DNA from: Achatina immaculata
Lineage: Eukaryota > Mollusca > Gastropoda > Stylommatophora > Achatinidae
Reading direction: 5' to 3'
Assembly: GCA_009760885.1 (NCBI GenBank)
Contig: CM019708.1
Span: 15,106,531 to 15,170,530 of the forward strand
Length of the DNA stretch: 64,000 bases
The translations under genes were made by a program, and so were the position numbers. Positions 35,028 to 46,879 of this stretch are shown piece after piece. Within the stretch, counting starts at the first letter, position 1. Every line of letters starts with the position of its first letter. The notes under the pieces were generated by a model. That model was not told the DNA's origin. It worked only from the letters and a program-made list of their open reading frames with translations, and searched no databases.

Positions 35028-36250
35028 AATATACCCCAGTCTAGCTCTACACAACCCAGTGCTTTTTTGGAGTGCATGAAACGCGAACACCAAGCTTACC
35101 CGTGTACAGGCAATTTCCCCGTTTGTTTCCCTTGACAGTGCTGTGCTGCCTTGTTGGTAGCGATATTGATTCTAGGTAGAACTGTGGTAGTAATTATAAT
35201 GCCGGCCATCTGTTGAGATTATTGTTGTTAATGTTTACTACAGTTGTTGTTCTCCAAGTTTTGTAAAACAGAATCTTCGCTCGTTGCCTACAAGGGAACT
35301 TACGAGGAAAATACAATGGATAAAACCAGGCATTAGGAAGTGGAGATGTTTTTTGTTTTTTTTTAAGATAAAATAATTAACATAAAATATAATAAAAAGA
35401 ACTGAAAGCTTCAAATGTTTCTGTCGTATGCTTTCCTCGGGAACAACAGGCAAGAAATAAGCGTCAGTCAATATTTATCTTATTGTCTTTCTTATTTGCC
35501 CAAGTCACAGGCATCTTGAGGTATTGATTCCATTTTTTTTATTGGCCATTCTCAGCCTTGATAAGTTCAAATATATATCTCTCTCATTCACACACACACA
35601 CATGAGAGATGAAGAGGAGAGAGAATGAGAATTAATAATGTCCAAGCGAATACAGAAAATATAGGACAGTTTGGCAATAAGTAGCACAGTGTCAGTATGA
35701 TCTGAAAGAACATTGTTCAACATGTTCGTTGATGAAAAGTCCATTTGAAATAGATTACATCCAGTTGTATTGATTGTGTGTGTATGTATGTGTGAGATAA
35801 TCTCTTTACACAGCATAGGGGAGAGTAAGAGTAATGAGCTATGTTAGCCTTATGATGAATAGGTTGATGTTAGAGTTGCACAGGCTGATGTTGCCGAGAA
35901 AGCCAGGTCCTTCCTTCGCTTTGTCTTGGGCTTGCAATTTGCTTAGCCAAACATTGTTAGTCCAACATAGAGGTTTTTAGGTCACCAGTGGCGTCGGTCT
36001 GGCTAGTTTGTGTTGGCGCTAACGTGAAATATGGACAGGGGCGGCGGCGGTGTGGGTGTGGGGGCGGTAATACACACCCATTTATATTTTACTCCTCTTT
36101 TGCTCTAGGGATATACTAGTGAGTCATGCAGGCGAAAAGTGTCTTGTATGTGTGTGTATGTGTCCGCTTGTGCTAGATGACGTACTGTGTTGTCAGTGAG
36201 TCACACCCTCCTCATCTGTTCCTCCTATTGAGTGAGTTGAGCTTTTATAT
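35028..36250. other. Unassigned DNA
   Basis: No gene is recognised. Short (CA)n near 35590 and G-rich sequence near 36030-36068 are present. Confidence 0.4.
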
Positions 36251-36640
36251 ATGAGGGTGAATTAAATGAAGGTTAGAAAAAGCGAATAACATTTCCGAAA
36301 GAATAGATAGAAATCACTTAGTAGTACCGACTGATAGCAGCAAAGTCAATGACGCCTGTAAACAGCGCCGCCGTCGCTAGGCAGCAAGTTAAGGACAGAG
36401 AATGTCAGGATGGCGACCGCCTTGTAGACATGCTGCAGGGAAGAGGTGCGTTCTCTTGGCCTGTGTCTGGCAAATGTCTGAAGCACTCGAACATTCAGCG
36501 TCAAATATCTGCGGCGTACGGTCGTGATCGCAAGACTGCAAGTGGTTTACGAGATTCAGGAGAGACAAGTTTACACGACCCCGATCGTCCTGGGCAAGCA
36601 CACAAGGGACCTGGTGCACCAGTGGCTCCAATTTTCTAGC
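36251..36640 (+). pseudogene. 5' end of a third mariner-family element
   Basis: TATATATGAGGGTGAATTAA at 36245-36264 resembles a TA-flanked mariner terminus. Downstream, plus-strand frames give IQRQISAAYGRD, then GETSLHDPDRPGQAH, matching the N-terminal domain pattern of mariner transposases (a short helix-turn-helix then a GRP-like linker). Stops and frame changes occur and the catalytic part is absent. A (GT)n run follows at 36662-36712. Confidence 0.5.
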
Positions 36641-36661
36641 TTTTATTTCAGTCACCTACAC

Positions 36662-36663
36662 GT

Positions 36664-36710
<47 letters not shown>

Positions 36711-36712
36711 CA
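36662..36712 (+). repeat. (GT)n microsatellite
   Basis: GTGTGTGT run with a short GCGCGCGC insertion. Confidence 0.9.
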
Positions 36713-37008
36713 GAACTGTATTTTCAGAAAGTGATCTTTTAGGCTGCCATAATATTCTGCTTTTCATCTGTCAGCTCTCACTGAGTCATTCTCTGCTTCA
36801 TTGTAATGCTAACATTGTGAATATCAATAAATATGAAATAAATTCTGTACCAGCTCTTATTCATGTATTCAGCAAGATAAATAAATAAGTAAAACAAACG
36901 TTGTTTTATATTCTCATTTGTTACTTACATTGAAATAAACAGACTGATTCTTGTAATAGAATTATTTTAGCTGCTACACGACCTTGCTGTGATAGTAAAG
37001 CTGTTTGG

Positions 37009-37020
37009 GGGGGGGGGGGN
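37009..37020. other. Poly-G run ending in an undetermined base
   Basis: A run of G is followed by a single N at 37020. A like case occurs at 49743. Confidence 0.95.
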
Positions 37021-37054
37021 TATTTATAGAGAAATAACGGAGGAACTAACTTAA

Positions 37055-37135
37055 AAAAAAAATTGGTGAAAAATTGGGGGCATAGGCCCGTCTGACATTG
37101 TGCGCATCACTCAGGTTTCTAACACACAGACAAAG
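37055..37135 (-). mobile_element. Diverged copy of the ATTC-tailed repeat 3' region
   Basis: ATAGGCCCGTCTGACATTGT then GCGCATCACTC matches the reverse complement of 2335-2385 with several changes. No tail is obvious. Confidence 0.45.
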
Positions 37136-38695
37136 AGAAGGGATGTCAAAAGAAGACACGCATCAAGAAAACAGATTTATGGATGGTAGAATCGATCATT
37201 TAAAACGTATTTTTTTGTTGTTGTTTCGTACGCACTGTCCGCGGTTGTGTAGCGCCCGGCAAAGCTGTGAGCTTAGGCCGGCCCGTGCTATGAGAAAGAC
37301 CGGCCAGCTAGTTGGCTGCTGTTGTTGCTGTAGTTGGGAGGCTGCTGAACGCGGAGATATCTGTCCGCCGGTGCCAGCAGGCTCTTTTTTAAATCGATAA
37401 CCTCGCTACACGAGAATGTGTGAGAGGAGACGGGAGAGAAACAAACCACTGTCTTCCAGCTCGGCCTTACACGCTTGATGTCTTGTTTGGCAGGGCGGAC
37501 ATGATGGTGCCTGCTGTAATGTTAATCTCGAGTGATGACGTTGTGGAGCACATGAAGACGTGGCTGGTACTCACCATCCGTAAGTGGATTTATCTGATAC
37601 TTCACTGTAGCAGCAATAGCGTGTAGTAGCTAAACAACACAAAGAGCTCACCCGACTAATAAACAGGTCTTAGCTGTGAACCAGGCACTGGCAAGGACTT
37701 CACGCTGGAAGGGATGCCTACAATCTGATAGGTAGACATTCACTTAGTGTGTTCGTCTGTATTTGATGATTGATTTTATGTATGCAAGACGGTTTTGTTA
37801 CATGTTCATTTTCAGGTTGTTTTGTGTAGGTTGTCGTGTAGTCAGTGGAAACCTGTGCTTATGAGCAGTGTGTGGGTCTGTGTGTGTTGAGGGGGGAGGG
37901 TGTGGATGTCTCTGTTTGTGTGTGTGTGTGTGTTGTTCAGCAGATGTGGGAAGAGCTCCGTAACAGGTGGTGTGTGTTCAGTAGCAGTTTGTCATCAGTT
38001 CACTTCCAGCCCACCATGGCTGTCATGTCTTGAGATTGTCTGATGTCACCGGATTATTATTCATATCAGAAAGTAGGTCAGTTGATGTGTGCGTTGCTCT
38101 CATTTGTCAGATGTGTAGTTTTTATTTGGCACTATTAGTTGTCATGCATCTCATTGTTTATATGTGCTGCAGGTTTCTTGTTTTAAATTCGTCGTCGTTG
38201 TTGCGCTGTGTTGCGGTTATGCATCTGTTGAACAAACACATCCGACTTGGGGTGGAGGCAGTTTTAGAAGCGGGTAAACAATACCGTTTTAATTTGTTTA
38301 CGTGACAGTCATGTATTTCTGACTAGTTATAAAACATGATTGTGTAGTATTGTTATTTCTAAAACTGTGCTGCTGTGCGTTCATTGTTTCCAGCTTACAG
38401 AATACTGTACTGACCTACACCATTGACGAATAGATACTCGCGCTATTTACGTTTTGTGATATCTGAGGAGAGAGAATGTGCTTTTAGATAAAGTGTTAGT
38501 ATAGTGTGGCGTCATGGATTCATATATCGAGCGGTGTTAGATCAGATTTTACATCTAGACTCGTAGACCAGTACTTATTTTATATGCCAATACAATGTTC
38601 TGGAGATTTGTGTTGCTTCCTATCGCAGGCATTCATTTCTGTTAGATATCTCGGTATAAACTGCAGAATATGCAACAGCCAACTTTTGTTTTAAT
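37136..38695. other. Unassigned DNA
   Basis: A (GT)n run lies at about 37915-37932. Open frames are at most about 100 residues and show no domain. No gene can be supported. Confidence 0.4.
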
Positions 38696-38699
38696 GAAA

Positions 38700-39325
38700 A
38701 TAAGTGACATATATGTAATGAAGGGACATATGTTGAAGAAGTCAATCAATTTACATACCTCGGCAGCTACATAGACCAGAACAGTGACACCAGAAAGGAA
38801 GTTAGAATCGCAAAAGCAGGATCGATCTTCAAGAATCTTGAGAAATTATGGCATTCAAAAATTATAAGCACAAAAACCAAGTTAAGACTATTCAATTCAA
38901 ATGTAATATCCATCCTCATTTATGCATGCAAACGCTGGAAAAAACTAAAGAAATAGACAATAAATTAGATTCTTTTGAAAACAAATGCCTAAGGAAAATA
39001 CTCGGCATCAAATGGAACGAATTCAAGAACAGTGCAGAGATAAGACAGATGACTGAACAACAACCTGTCTCATGGGTGATCAGGAAAAAGATGTGGACAT
39101 ATGTTGGTCACGTGATGAGAAGGAACGATCAGAGAATCCCAAAACAAGCTAGCAAGTGGAACACAACAGGCCGAAGAAAAAGAGTCAGACCACGTGAAAC
39201 TAAAGAGGACATTGTTAGAGAGGCCAGATTAATAAGCATAAAATCCCTTGATGAGGTTGAAAGACTCGCCGAAAACAGGAAAAATTGGCGAACCACCTTG
39301 CGAGCCCTCTGTGATGTTTAACGGC
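38700..39325 (+). mobile_element. LINE C-terminal fragment (RTE-like)
   Basis: From about 38733 the frame gives EEVNQFTYLGSYIDQNSDTR and LRLFNSNVISILIYACKRWK. A frameshift near 38940 then leads into KEIDNKLDSFENKCLRKILG, VGHVMRRND and the terminal RENKKNW-like ending at 39321. This is the conserved region that follows the RT palm in RTE-like LINEs (YLG, ..LLYGCE.W, FQ.KCLR.IL, W.GHV.R). It is 5'-truncated and frameshifted, on the opposite strand to most LINEs here. Confidence 0.85.
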
Positions 39326-40458
39326 ACGGGAAGGATATAAGTTATAAGATGTAATGATGTTCATCATTGAAATCTGTAAAATTTGTAACATTGACGTGAA
39401 CTGTTCTGCGTGCTAGAGCATTACTAGGTATTACTAGGGGCGTTTTTGTACACGGGCAGGAATCTTTTAGCTTACCAGTAAGTTTTACTTGTTTCTAGAG
39501 TGCCCATTTCTCTTTCTCTGTTTTTCAGTAAATATTCACACTGTCTTGTTATTTTCATTTATTAGCACCATCATGCTGTATATTCATAACATATTGTTTT
39601 TTTTTTAATGTGTGCTGTTTTTCCGTACGACTCCACGAGTTGAACTTCATTGCTTCGTATAGTAGTCAGTTGCCTGTCTATTACAAAAGATTAGGCTTAC
39701 GTATGTTATTATTATTATAGTTTTGTCAGAATACTGCACCTCACAACATGTCCTTCTCTATTATTATTTCTAACTACACTACATTCTGTGCTTTAGTTTC
39801 TTGTCTGTTTTATGTACTCGACTGTTTCCTTGCTGGAGGAGGCTGCTGGTGAAGGTATGAGCTCTCCTTTCTAGTAAACACCTAGCTGGTGACAGACATG
39901 TAAACAAGAGAAACACCAACAAACATTCAGGTAAAGATTCTTTGACAAGCGGAACTCAAGGCCAGACTACCAGATCCTTGTGGAGCAAAGGTTACTGTCA
40001 GTGCAGGCAGTTGGAGCATCAGAACACGCATACAGGCAAGACAGCATGAACAAACACTCAAGCTCTTTCACATATACAACTTAAATGGGTTTAGAATCAC
40101 TGTGGATTTCTACAACAGAATTATCCAGGATTTTCAGTGAACTCATCAGATAAAGAGGTTGGGCATCAGAAGGTAATACACAAAAAGTTATAATGCTTCA
40201 CATTTAGGTTCAGTAAAACATAAGTGATAATCTGTATATCAGTTAACAGTGCAGAAAGGAGGGGAAAATAGAACTGAATAGAGACCTGAGAATATGAATG
40301 AAAATACACTTTGACATCACATCATGCTTACTTTTTGAAAGATTCATTAGGAGGTTCAGATAGTGAATAGAAAATAAAAAAAAAATTCCCTAGTTACAAG
40401 TTGCCTAGTTGAAACGGGAAACATACTCAGTTGACTGAGAAGTCGCACACCAGACCAT

Positions 40459-40496
<38 letters not shown>

Positions 40497-40690
40497 TGGT
40501 TTGTTGTTGCTGTGATCACTCTTGTGAGAATCAAATAGTGATAGAATCAGTTATGATACGAGTACAAGCTGACGCGCAACTTCAGCTGACAGCTATCGCT
40601 GTCAAACAAAACCATTATCCCTGAAATCTCTGTTAGTGTTATGACTTATTTCTATCCACAGACACCAGAAAACATCACAACGCATAAAAG
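39326..40690. other. Unassigned DNA with (CA)n
   Basis: A (CA)n run lies at about 40463-40494. No gene is recognised. Confidence 0.45.
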
Positions 40691-43475
40691 CATCTTCTCT
40701 TTCTCTCTCTGAACCTTAAGTGCCCAGGGCACATGGGGCTTCCGCAAAGGTTTTCCACAAACGCCTGTCCTTTGCCTTTTTTTTCTGCTCTTGCCCAGGT
40801 GAGCCCTCTATTGCTCAGCAACTTTTCTGTTGTTCTTCTCTATGTCTCTTTTGGTCTACCCTTACTTCTGTTCCCCTGTTGGTGTCCATCTTAGTGCTAT
40901 TTTTGGTAGCAAGTTGTCAGTCATTTGAAGCACATGTCCCAACCATCACCAGCGTCTTTCCTCAATAATTGCTGTCAGTGGCTTCAACTGCATTTCTGCC
41001 AACAAGATGTTATTTATTATGGTGTTTGGCCAAAATATTTTTCTAATTCTTCGTAAAGATTTAGTCTGGAAAGAATTCAACTTGTTTTCTATGGTTTTGG
41101 TGATTTTCCAGCATTCACTTCCATATAGTAGTACACTTGGAACATTACTCTTAAATATCCTGATTTTAGTATTAATGCTTAGTTTTTTAGATTTCCATAT
41201 AGTCTGCAGCACTGCAAAAGCCTGGTTTGCTCTAGTAAGTCTGCTGTTGATGTCCTATGTACTGTCTCCATTTTCAACTACTCTACTGCCAAGGTATACA
41301 AATTCATTGACCTCCTCCACTAACTGGATATCTACTCTGAGTACATTTCTGTTGTTCACATTTTGCTTCATTAACTTTGTCTTTCCTATGTTGATCTTTA
41401 GTCCTATGTTGTTTGCATTCTAAGTTGGCTTGTTTATTTTATCTTGCATATCTTTGTGGCTGCTTGATAGTAGACAAATGTCATCTGCAAAGTCAAGGTC
41501 CTTCAGCACTATATCAAGGGTCCATTGTAATCCTCTGCGTTTGTCTGATGTTGCCTCCTTCATTAACCAGTCTACTGCCAAGATAAATAATGCCTCTCCA
41601 GTTCCCGCGATCTCTGAGGTCACCCTTTTTTTTTGGTAGTTTTACTATAAGGCCAGTTTTCCACTCGTCTGGAGCTTTTTCTAGATCCCAAATTTGTTGT
41701 AGTATCTGGCAAAGTTGTTTTGGTGTTTCTGTTTCTTCTGCTTTCAACATCTCAGCAGTCACTTCATCTTCACCTGGTGCCCTGTCTAATTTTAGCTTCT
41801 TTATCACCTCCTTTACTTCACTTATTGTTATTGATCCTGTATTGATGTTTAGTTCTGTTTTTGCTTCAGGTATGTCTATTGTTTGTGCTGCTTGTATTCT
41901 GTTTAGTAGGGTGTTAAAGTGTTCCCTCCATCTTTCAATTTTTTCTCTTTCTCCACTGACCAGTTGTCCATTATGTGTCCTTACTGCACTCTCACATCTT
42001 GTGCTGAAGTTACCTGTCATCTGCTTTGTGATTTTATATATGGTTTTCATGTCATTTGCATATGCTGCTTTCTCTGCTGTTTCTGCTGAGTTGTCATAGT
42101 ATTGACGTTTATCTTGACGGCATGATTCCTTCACTTCTTTGTCTTTTTGTGCATAATTACTTAAAACTTCTTCTTTAAGCCTTTGTGATTTGGTGTTCAG
42201 TAATGTTTTCTTGATTTCTTTTCTTTGCTCTATCTTTTCCCATGTGTTCTTGCTTATCCATTACTCTTTTCTCCGTTTGCGATATCCCAGCACCTCTTTT
42301 GCCTTTTCCTGTAGTGTTTTATTGAACTCTAGTATGGACATTTCTGCTTCGTCTTGTAGGACACTGAAGCAGTTGTTAAGTACTATTGAGAATTCATTCC
42401 TTGTTTGCTGGTCTTTCAGTTTTGTTGTATCAAAATGTATCTTTCTGTGTTCTCCAATTTTGGCTTCCCTTAATTTTAGTTTTATTTTTGCTACCAAAAG
42501 GTTGTGATCACTTCCTACATCTGCTTCTTTCCTTGCTCACATATCTTGTAGTGACCGCTTCCACTTGTTGTTTATTAGTATATAATCAATTTGATTTTCT
42601 GTAGTTTTATCTGGGGACCTCCAAGTCACTTTATGGATGTTTTTATGTTGGAAAATTGTCCCTCCGATGGTCATCATGTTTTCTTCACAGAAACTGCACA
42701 GTCTTTCTCCAATTCCTTCTCTTCCCGTGATTCTTCTTCTATCTTCATTTCCCTCACCTACTTCTGCATTGAAGTCGCCCAAGATGAGTAGCATATCATG
42801 CTTGGGTATTGTTTCTACTGTGGCTTGGAGGCTGCTGTAAAAATCTTCTTTTAATTCCTCTTCAGCTGCTTCTGTTGGTGCATAACAAACTATAATAGAC
42901 AGCTTCGTGAATCTTGAGTTGAAGCGTGCATATAATAATCTCTCATTTATAGGGGTCCATTTCAGCAATGCTCTTGATGCTTCTCTTGTTATAGTCAGTG
43001 CTACTTCTCCTTCATGATGATCTTCTTTACCTGACCATATTATTGTATCTTCTGTGTGCTGTGTTGTTAATTCCCTTCTGCCTTGTCCTGTCCATCTTTC
43101 TTCTTGTATTCCTAGTATGTCTGGTTTGTATCTGTGCATTTCCTTGATGGTTTGTGCTAGTTTTCCAGTCTGGTTAAGTGTTCTTACATTCCAGCTGCCT
43201 ATTTTATCTTGTGTTTAGGTTCCAGAAGGTCTGCAGTCGGGCTGGGGACTTCCAGTGGCTGGCTTTCATCCACAACCTTCATGGGCTCAGTTTCCTGATA
43301 AGCATTTCTCCTTCCACCTGCATTTGTTTTTTCCCTTGCTTCTGTTTCTGTAAGAGTCTGATAGTCTTTTTACCAGATACGGTTGCTGGCCCTATGCCGA
43401 ACCCTCCTTAGTCGCCTTTTACGATCATGCGTGGTAGGATACAGTGGTCCTATTCTTTGCAGATCCCGGGTACCA
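40691..43475 (-). mobile_element. LINE (RTE-like) with good endonuclease and deleted RT core
   Basis: On the minus strand, a 5' leader with CGTAAAAGGCGACTAAGGAG (about 43406-43430) leads to an almost uninterrupted endonuclease (42537-43139). The endonuclease has ILGIQEERWTG, LSIIVCYAPTEAAEEE, LLILGDFNAEVGEGNEDRRR, HKVTWRSPDKTTENQIDYIL. The linker and RT entry follow (41514-42134, with REHFNTLLNR, KLDRAPGEDEVTAEML and LIVKLPKKKGDLRDRGNWRG). At about 41625 the sequence jumps from the WRGI motif straight to the region just before the FADD box (LKDLDFADDICLLSS, 41420-41600), removing RT motif A and most of the fingers and palm. The C-terminus (YGSECWKITKTIENKLNSFQ, 40946-41212) ends near 40700. 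Confidence 0.9.
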
Positions 43476-43479
43476 CACG

Positions 43480-44035
43480 GGGGAAAAGCATCTTAAAACA
43501 ACATAAATTCGCTAAAAGCATCTTAAAACGACATAAATTCGCTAAAAGCATTATCGAAAACTTTTCAGTGGGTTCGGTGTTCTCGCACCTGGTCCATTAG
43601 AGGAAGACATGCTTTCATGAAGACATAATTCATCTTAAGGATGTTCAGATCCGATGGACGACTCTTATTTTTATCAGTTATATTTTCTGGTGTTCTGTAC
43701 AGCGCCATTGAACGTATAGCATTTAAGACTTTGTGCTTTCACTGCATGTTTCCTTGCATCGTGTAATGACATAGCAATAAGATTTCCAATGGGTTACATT
43801 TACCACACGAATAAAGCATACATTTACACAGATACATACTCGGCAGTTTTTATAGTCTGCCTCAGTGAAGTGATCCTTTTCCCCAGCGTTTCCCTCATGT
43901 CCCCCAGTTCTCTATATTATGTGGCAGGCTCTTCACTCACAGATTGTAGCACAACAAATACAGGAGTCTGCGTCGTAGACACTACAGAGTGTCTGAAAAT
44001 TATCTTCATAGCTTTCGGTACTAAGTGAACACAAG
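43480..44035. other. Unassigned DNA
   Basis: A 28 bp motif (AACGACATAAATTCGCTAAA-like) is repeated twice near 43492-43553. No gene is recognised. Confidence 0.4.
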
Positions 44036-44039
44036 TTCT

Positions 44040-44222
44040 AAAGGTACACCCGGTGTATTTCCACATTTGAAACTGTTACCAGCGATGGCATACACCCTGT
44101 ATATTTCCACATTTGAAACTATTACCAGCGATGGCATACACCCTGTGTATTTGAAACTGTTACCAGCGATGACATACACCTTGTATATTTCCACATTTGA
44201 AACTGTTACCAGCGATGGCTCA
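44040..44222 (+). repeat. ~46 bp minisatellite, about 4 units
   Basis: Unit TTTCCACATTTGAAACTGTT, ACCAGCGATGGCATACACCC, TGTATA. One unit lacks the first part. Confidence 0.9.
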
Positions 44223-44235
44223 CTTATATTATCTG

Positions 44236-44465
44236 CTTAAAAACCTGGAGAGATTGGTTTACACTGTACAGAAGACGCAGTCTAAAAGCTCGGAGAGATT
44301 GGTTTACACTGTACAGAAGACGGCAGTCTAAAAACTCGGAGAGATTGGTTTACACACTGTACAGAAGACGCAGTCTAAAAGCTCGGAGAGATTGGTTTAC
44401 ACACTGTACAGAAGACGCAGTCTAAAAGCTCGGAGAGATTGGTTTACACTGTGCAGTGGACGGCA
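44236..44465 (+). repeat. ~43 bp minisatellite, about 5 units
   Basis: Unit AGCTCGGAGAGATTGGTTTA, CACTGTACAGAAGACGCAGT, CTAAA with small indels (CACTG/CACACTG, GACGCAG/GACGGCAG). Confidence 0.9.
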
Positions 44466-44654
44466 GTCACTATATGCAAGAAACTTTCTACTGTAGAGAG
44501 TGGAACAACAACACAACTCCTTCAGATCATCAGAGGAAGTACCCCCCCCCCCCCGACAAATGTTTCGGCCCTATTAAACTCCTGACACTCGGGGGTGGGC
44601 CCCTCTGGGTCATGACTCCCAGAGGTCTTGTGACTTTTTCCTCTTTTTTTTTTT

Positions 44655-44745
44655 TTGTCCCGGGATTGAACCCGTGATCTTCCAGTTGGCACTGCACTTT
44701 GAAGTGCGTCTTTAGCGATTTAGCTACGAAGGAGGTACCACACGG
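44655..44745 (-). mobile_element. tRNA-like SINE head candidate
   Basis: The minus strand holds a B-box-like GGGTTCAATCCCGGGAC (near 44657-44673) and upstream an A-box-like GTAGCTAAATCGCTAAAG (near 44712-44732), at tRNA-like spacing. A poly-A run follows. The anticodon region does not fold cleanly, so it is a tRNA-derived repeat rather than a tRNA gene. Confidence 0.45.
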
Positions 44746-44812
44746 GGACCACGGGACATATTGAGGACCACGGGACATATTGAGGACCACGGGACATATT
44801 GAGGACCACGGG
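44746..44812 (+). repeat. 21 bp repeat, about 3-4 units
   Basis: GACCACGGGACATATTGAG repeated with an extra AG-type spacer, between the SINE-like head and an (GAA)n tail. Confidence 0.8.
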
Positions 44813-44899
44813 AGTAAATTCAGTAGGATCACGGGGCGGTCTTGGTGGTAGAAGCGAACGAAGAAGAAGAAGAAGAAGCCACGGAGGACTGGTATTGGT

Positions 44900-45150
44900 T
44901 GTGACAAACGAAATTATTTATGTTCTCAATGCTTGTTTCGCATACTCCACAACCAGCTTAGGCCCTTTCTGCTGTTTCTGAAAGGCTTTTCAACACCATT
45001 GCTCTTGCTTGTTCCTTTATGCCCAGCTGCTTACATAGGTCGTATGCTGGCGTTGCTATGAACTCTCTCGCTCCCATTTCTACAGCTATAACTTTGCCTT
45101 GACTCATGTCCCCTGGCTTAGTTGCTAAGCAACGAAATGATGCTGGCAGA
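44900..45150 (-). mobile_element. Possible retroelement C-terminal relic
   Basis: The minus strand reads KVIAVEMGAREFIATPAYDL then KQLGIKEQARAMVLKSLSET and AERA, resembling the VEVGCRGF...AE.A..W.W ending of some invertebrate reverse-transcriptase polyproteins. The (GAA)n run at 44860-44877 is on the other strand. Assignment is from memory of the pattern and uncertain. Confidence 0.42.
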
Positions 45151-45602
45151 AAACTTTAATTAAGATAGATGAACGTCATCAAATTTGTTATGTGATTTGA
45201 TGCTCTAACAACTAACATGTGCGCATGAGTAGTTTTAAAAACCCATTGGAATAAAACTAATTTATTTTGAATATTTTTAATTCTTCTTCTTCTTATTCTT
45301 CGTTCGCATTGTCTGTCTATATCTGCAGTCCTATCTCTTGGATAAATTTCACTGTTTTTTGTAATTCATGTATGGAGCCGAAGAGCTTATCTTCTTTAGT
45401 GGTTTCAATGGGCCAGTAATTATTTCTCAGTGTAATATTTTTAATAATTCTGAAACAAAGTGATAGTGATGTGTGTAAAAATGTTATAGCGGTGTGCAGA
45501 GATAGTGGAACTACGACATTCTGCAATTCTCTTTTTTTTTTTTTTTGTTGCCCAATGGCAAACAGTTATCTGGTCATCTTTTCTTTCCCATTGTTTTCTT
45601 TG

Positions 45603-45605
<3 letters not shown>

Positions 45606-45651
<46 letters not shown>
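45606..45651. repeat. (TA)n microsatellite
   Basis: About 23 uninterrupted TA units. Confidence 0.95.
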
Positions 45652-45652
<1 letters not shown>

Positions 45653-45824
45653 CCTTTCATGTGTACATATCTAGACGGTTTTGTATGTATTGTTTTTTTT
45701 TCTACCTTGGGCTGTCTATGCACAGTCTTGCCATTTTAGTCATGGCCTGTCTGTGTAGTCTTGTCAGTGGTGGTTCTGTCGTGGTAATGAAATGACGTCT
45801 GTAGGCATCAGTCAAGCAGGTGCC

Positions 45825-46036
45825 GTGCAGCGTGGCGTAGGCGATCATTTCTCTCCACAATTCCCTGTCTTTAGACTTGATTATGAGATCCGTCGGTGAC
45901 TTTCTTCCTAGCCACACTGGCAGCCCATCCAGTAACTTCTCTCTCTGTCGTCCTCTGCCTCACTTTTTCCATTTGCCACATTGTGTTCCAATTTTCCTTT
46001 TCTTAGAAAATGTCCTAGAAATCTCGCTTGTAGGCT
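45825..46036 (-). mobile_element. 3' end fragment of the 12.3-16.4 kb LINE family
   Basis: The segment matches 12325-12540 at most positions (for example CGTGGCGTAGGCGATCATTT and CTTCCTAGCCA). The minus strand gives DGLPVWLGRKSPTDLIIKSK then DRELWREMIAYATLHGT, the C-terminus of that LINE. It is abruptly joined to the inverted-repeat element at about 46040. Confidence 0.85.
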
Positions 46037-46041
46037 TCACA

Positions 46042-46732
46042 TTTGAAATTCTTACTGACAGTGCCGGCACAGACCATACTCTCTATAACCCCCACGACGG
46101 TCTCCATCAAAATCAATGACTGGAAATTTGTGTCCTTACAGCACACACACACCCTATCCCTCCTTTCCTGTTCATTCTCAGCCCGCTCTGGTAACATAAT
46201 TAACCAGTCTCTTCAGGTTTTTAGGTTGCTGTCCACTGTACTCATTATATGAGCAAGACAAATGAATATAAACACCAAGTTAAGTTCACGTTTTTCAACT
46301 TTTAAAACATTTCTCTCGTTATTGATATGCGCATTTAGTAATGTTTTATCGTTTTAATTCTTGTCAGAGGAAACCCAGAGCTGAAATAGTGTTGTGTTAT
46401 ACTGTACCAGGTAAAGTTGCCTCTATATTTTTAAATGATAGTTTACTGTTTATCTTAGTGATTACGTATAATGTTTATTTGTGCTGTTAAAATAAATACA
46501 ACGTTGTATTTAGTCGAGATCCGACTGACACATTTAGCTGTCAACAGAATTCTGAAACGGGCCAGAGCTGGCTAATTATGTTACTAGAGCGGGCTGAGAA
46601 TGAACAGGAAAGGAGGGATGGGGTGGGCGTGTGCTGTAGGAACACAAAATTCCAGTCATTGATTTTGATGGAGACCGTCGTGGGGGTTATAGAGAGTATG
46701 GTCTGTGCCGGCACCGTCAGTAAAAACTGTTT
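46042..46732. mobile_element. Foldback-type element with ~165 bp inverted arms
   Basis: 46042-46204 and 46568-46732 are reverse complements with about 90 percent identity by eye. The outer end is CTTACTGACAGTGCCGGCAC on the left, and the right arm reads the same in complement. The inner ends are near GGTAACATAATTAACCAG. The ~365 bp centre is AT-rich and non-coding. The left arm abuts a LINE fragment. I could not find a convincing target-site duplication. It may be a MITE or foldback element, or an inverted duplication of one repeat. Confidence 0.62.
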
Positions 46733-46879
46733 CTATCAGGGCTCAGCACTACGGTCACGTTTCTTCTCTGTGCTGTGTAGGGGTTTTTCTGTAACACGCT
46801 CAAAAGTTCGACCATAGTCTTTGATTTCACATACATGCAGCAATATTCACTCCATTAGTGCTTCAATGTATAAATTAGG

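Noticed and set aside
41590..42099. 169-residue plus-strand frame
   Set aside because: Antisense shadow of the minus-strand LINE RT entry region.
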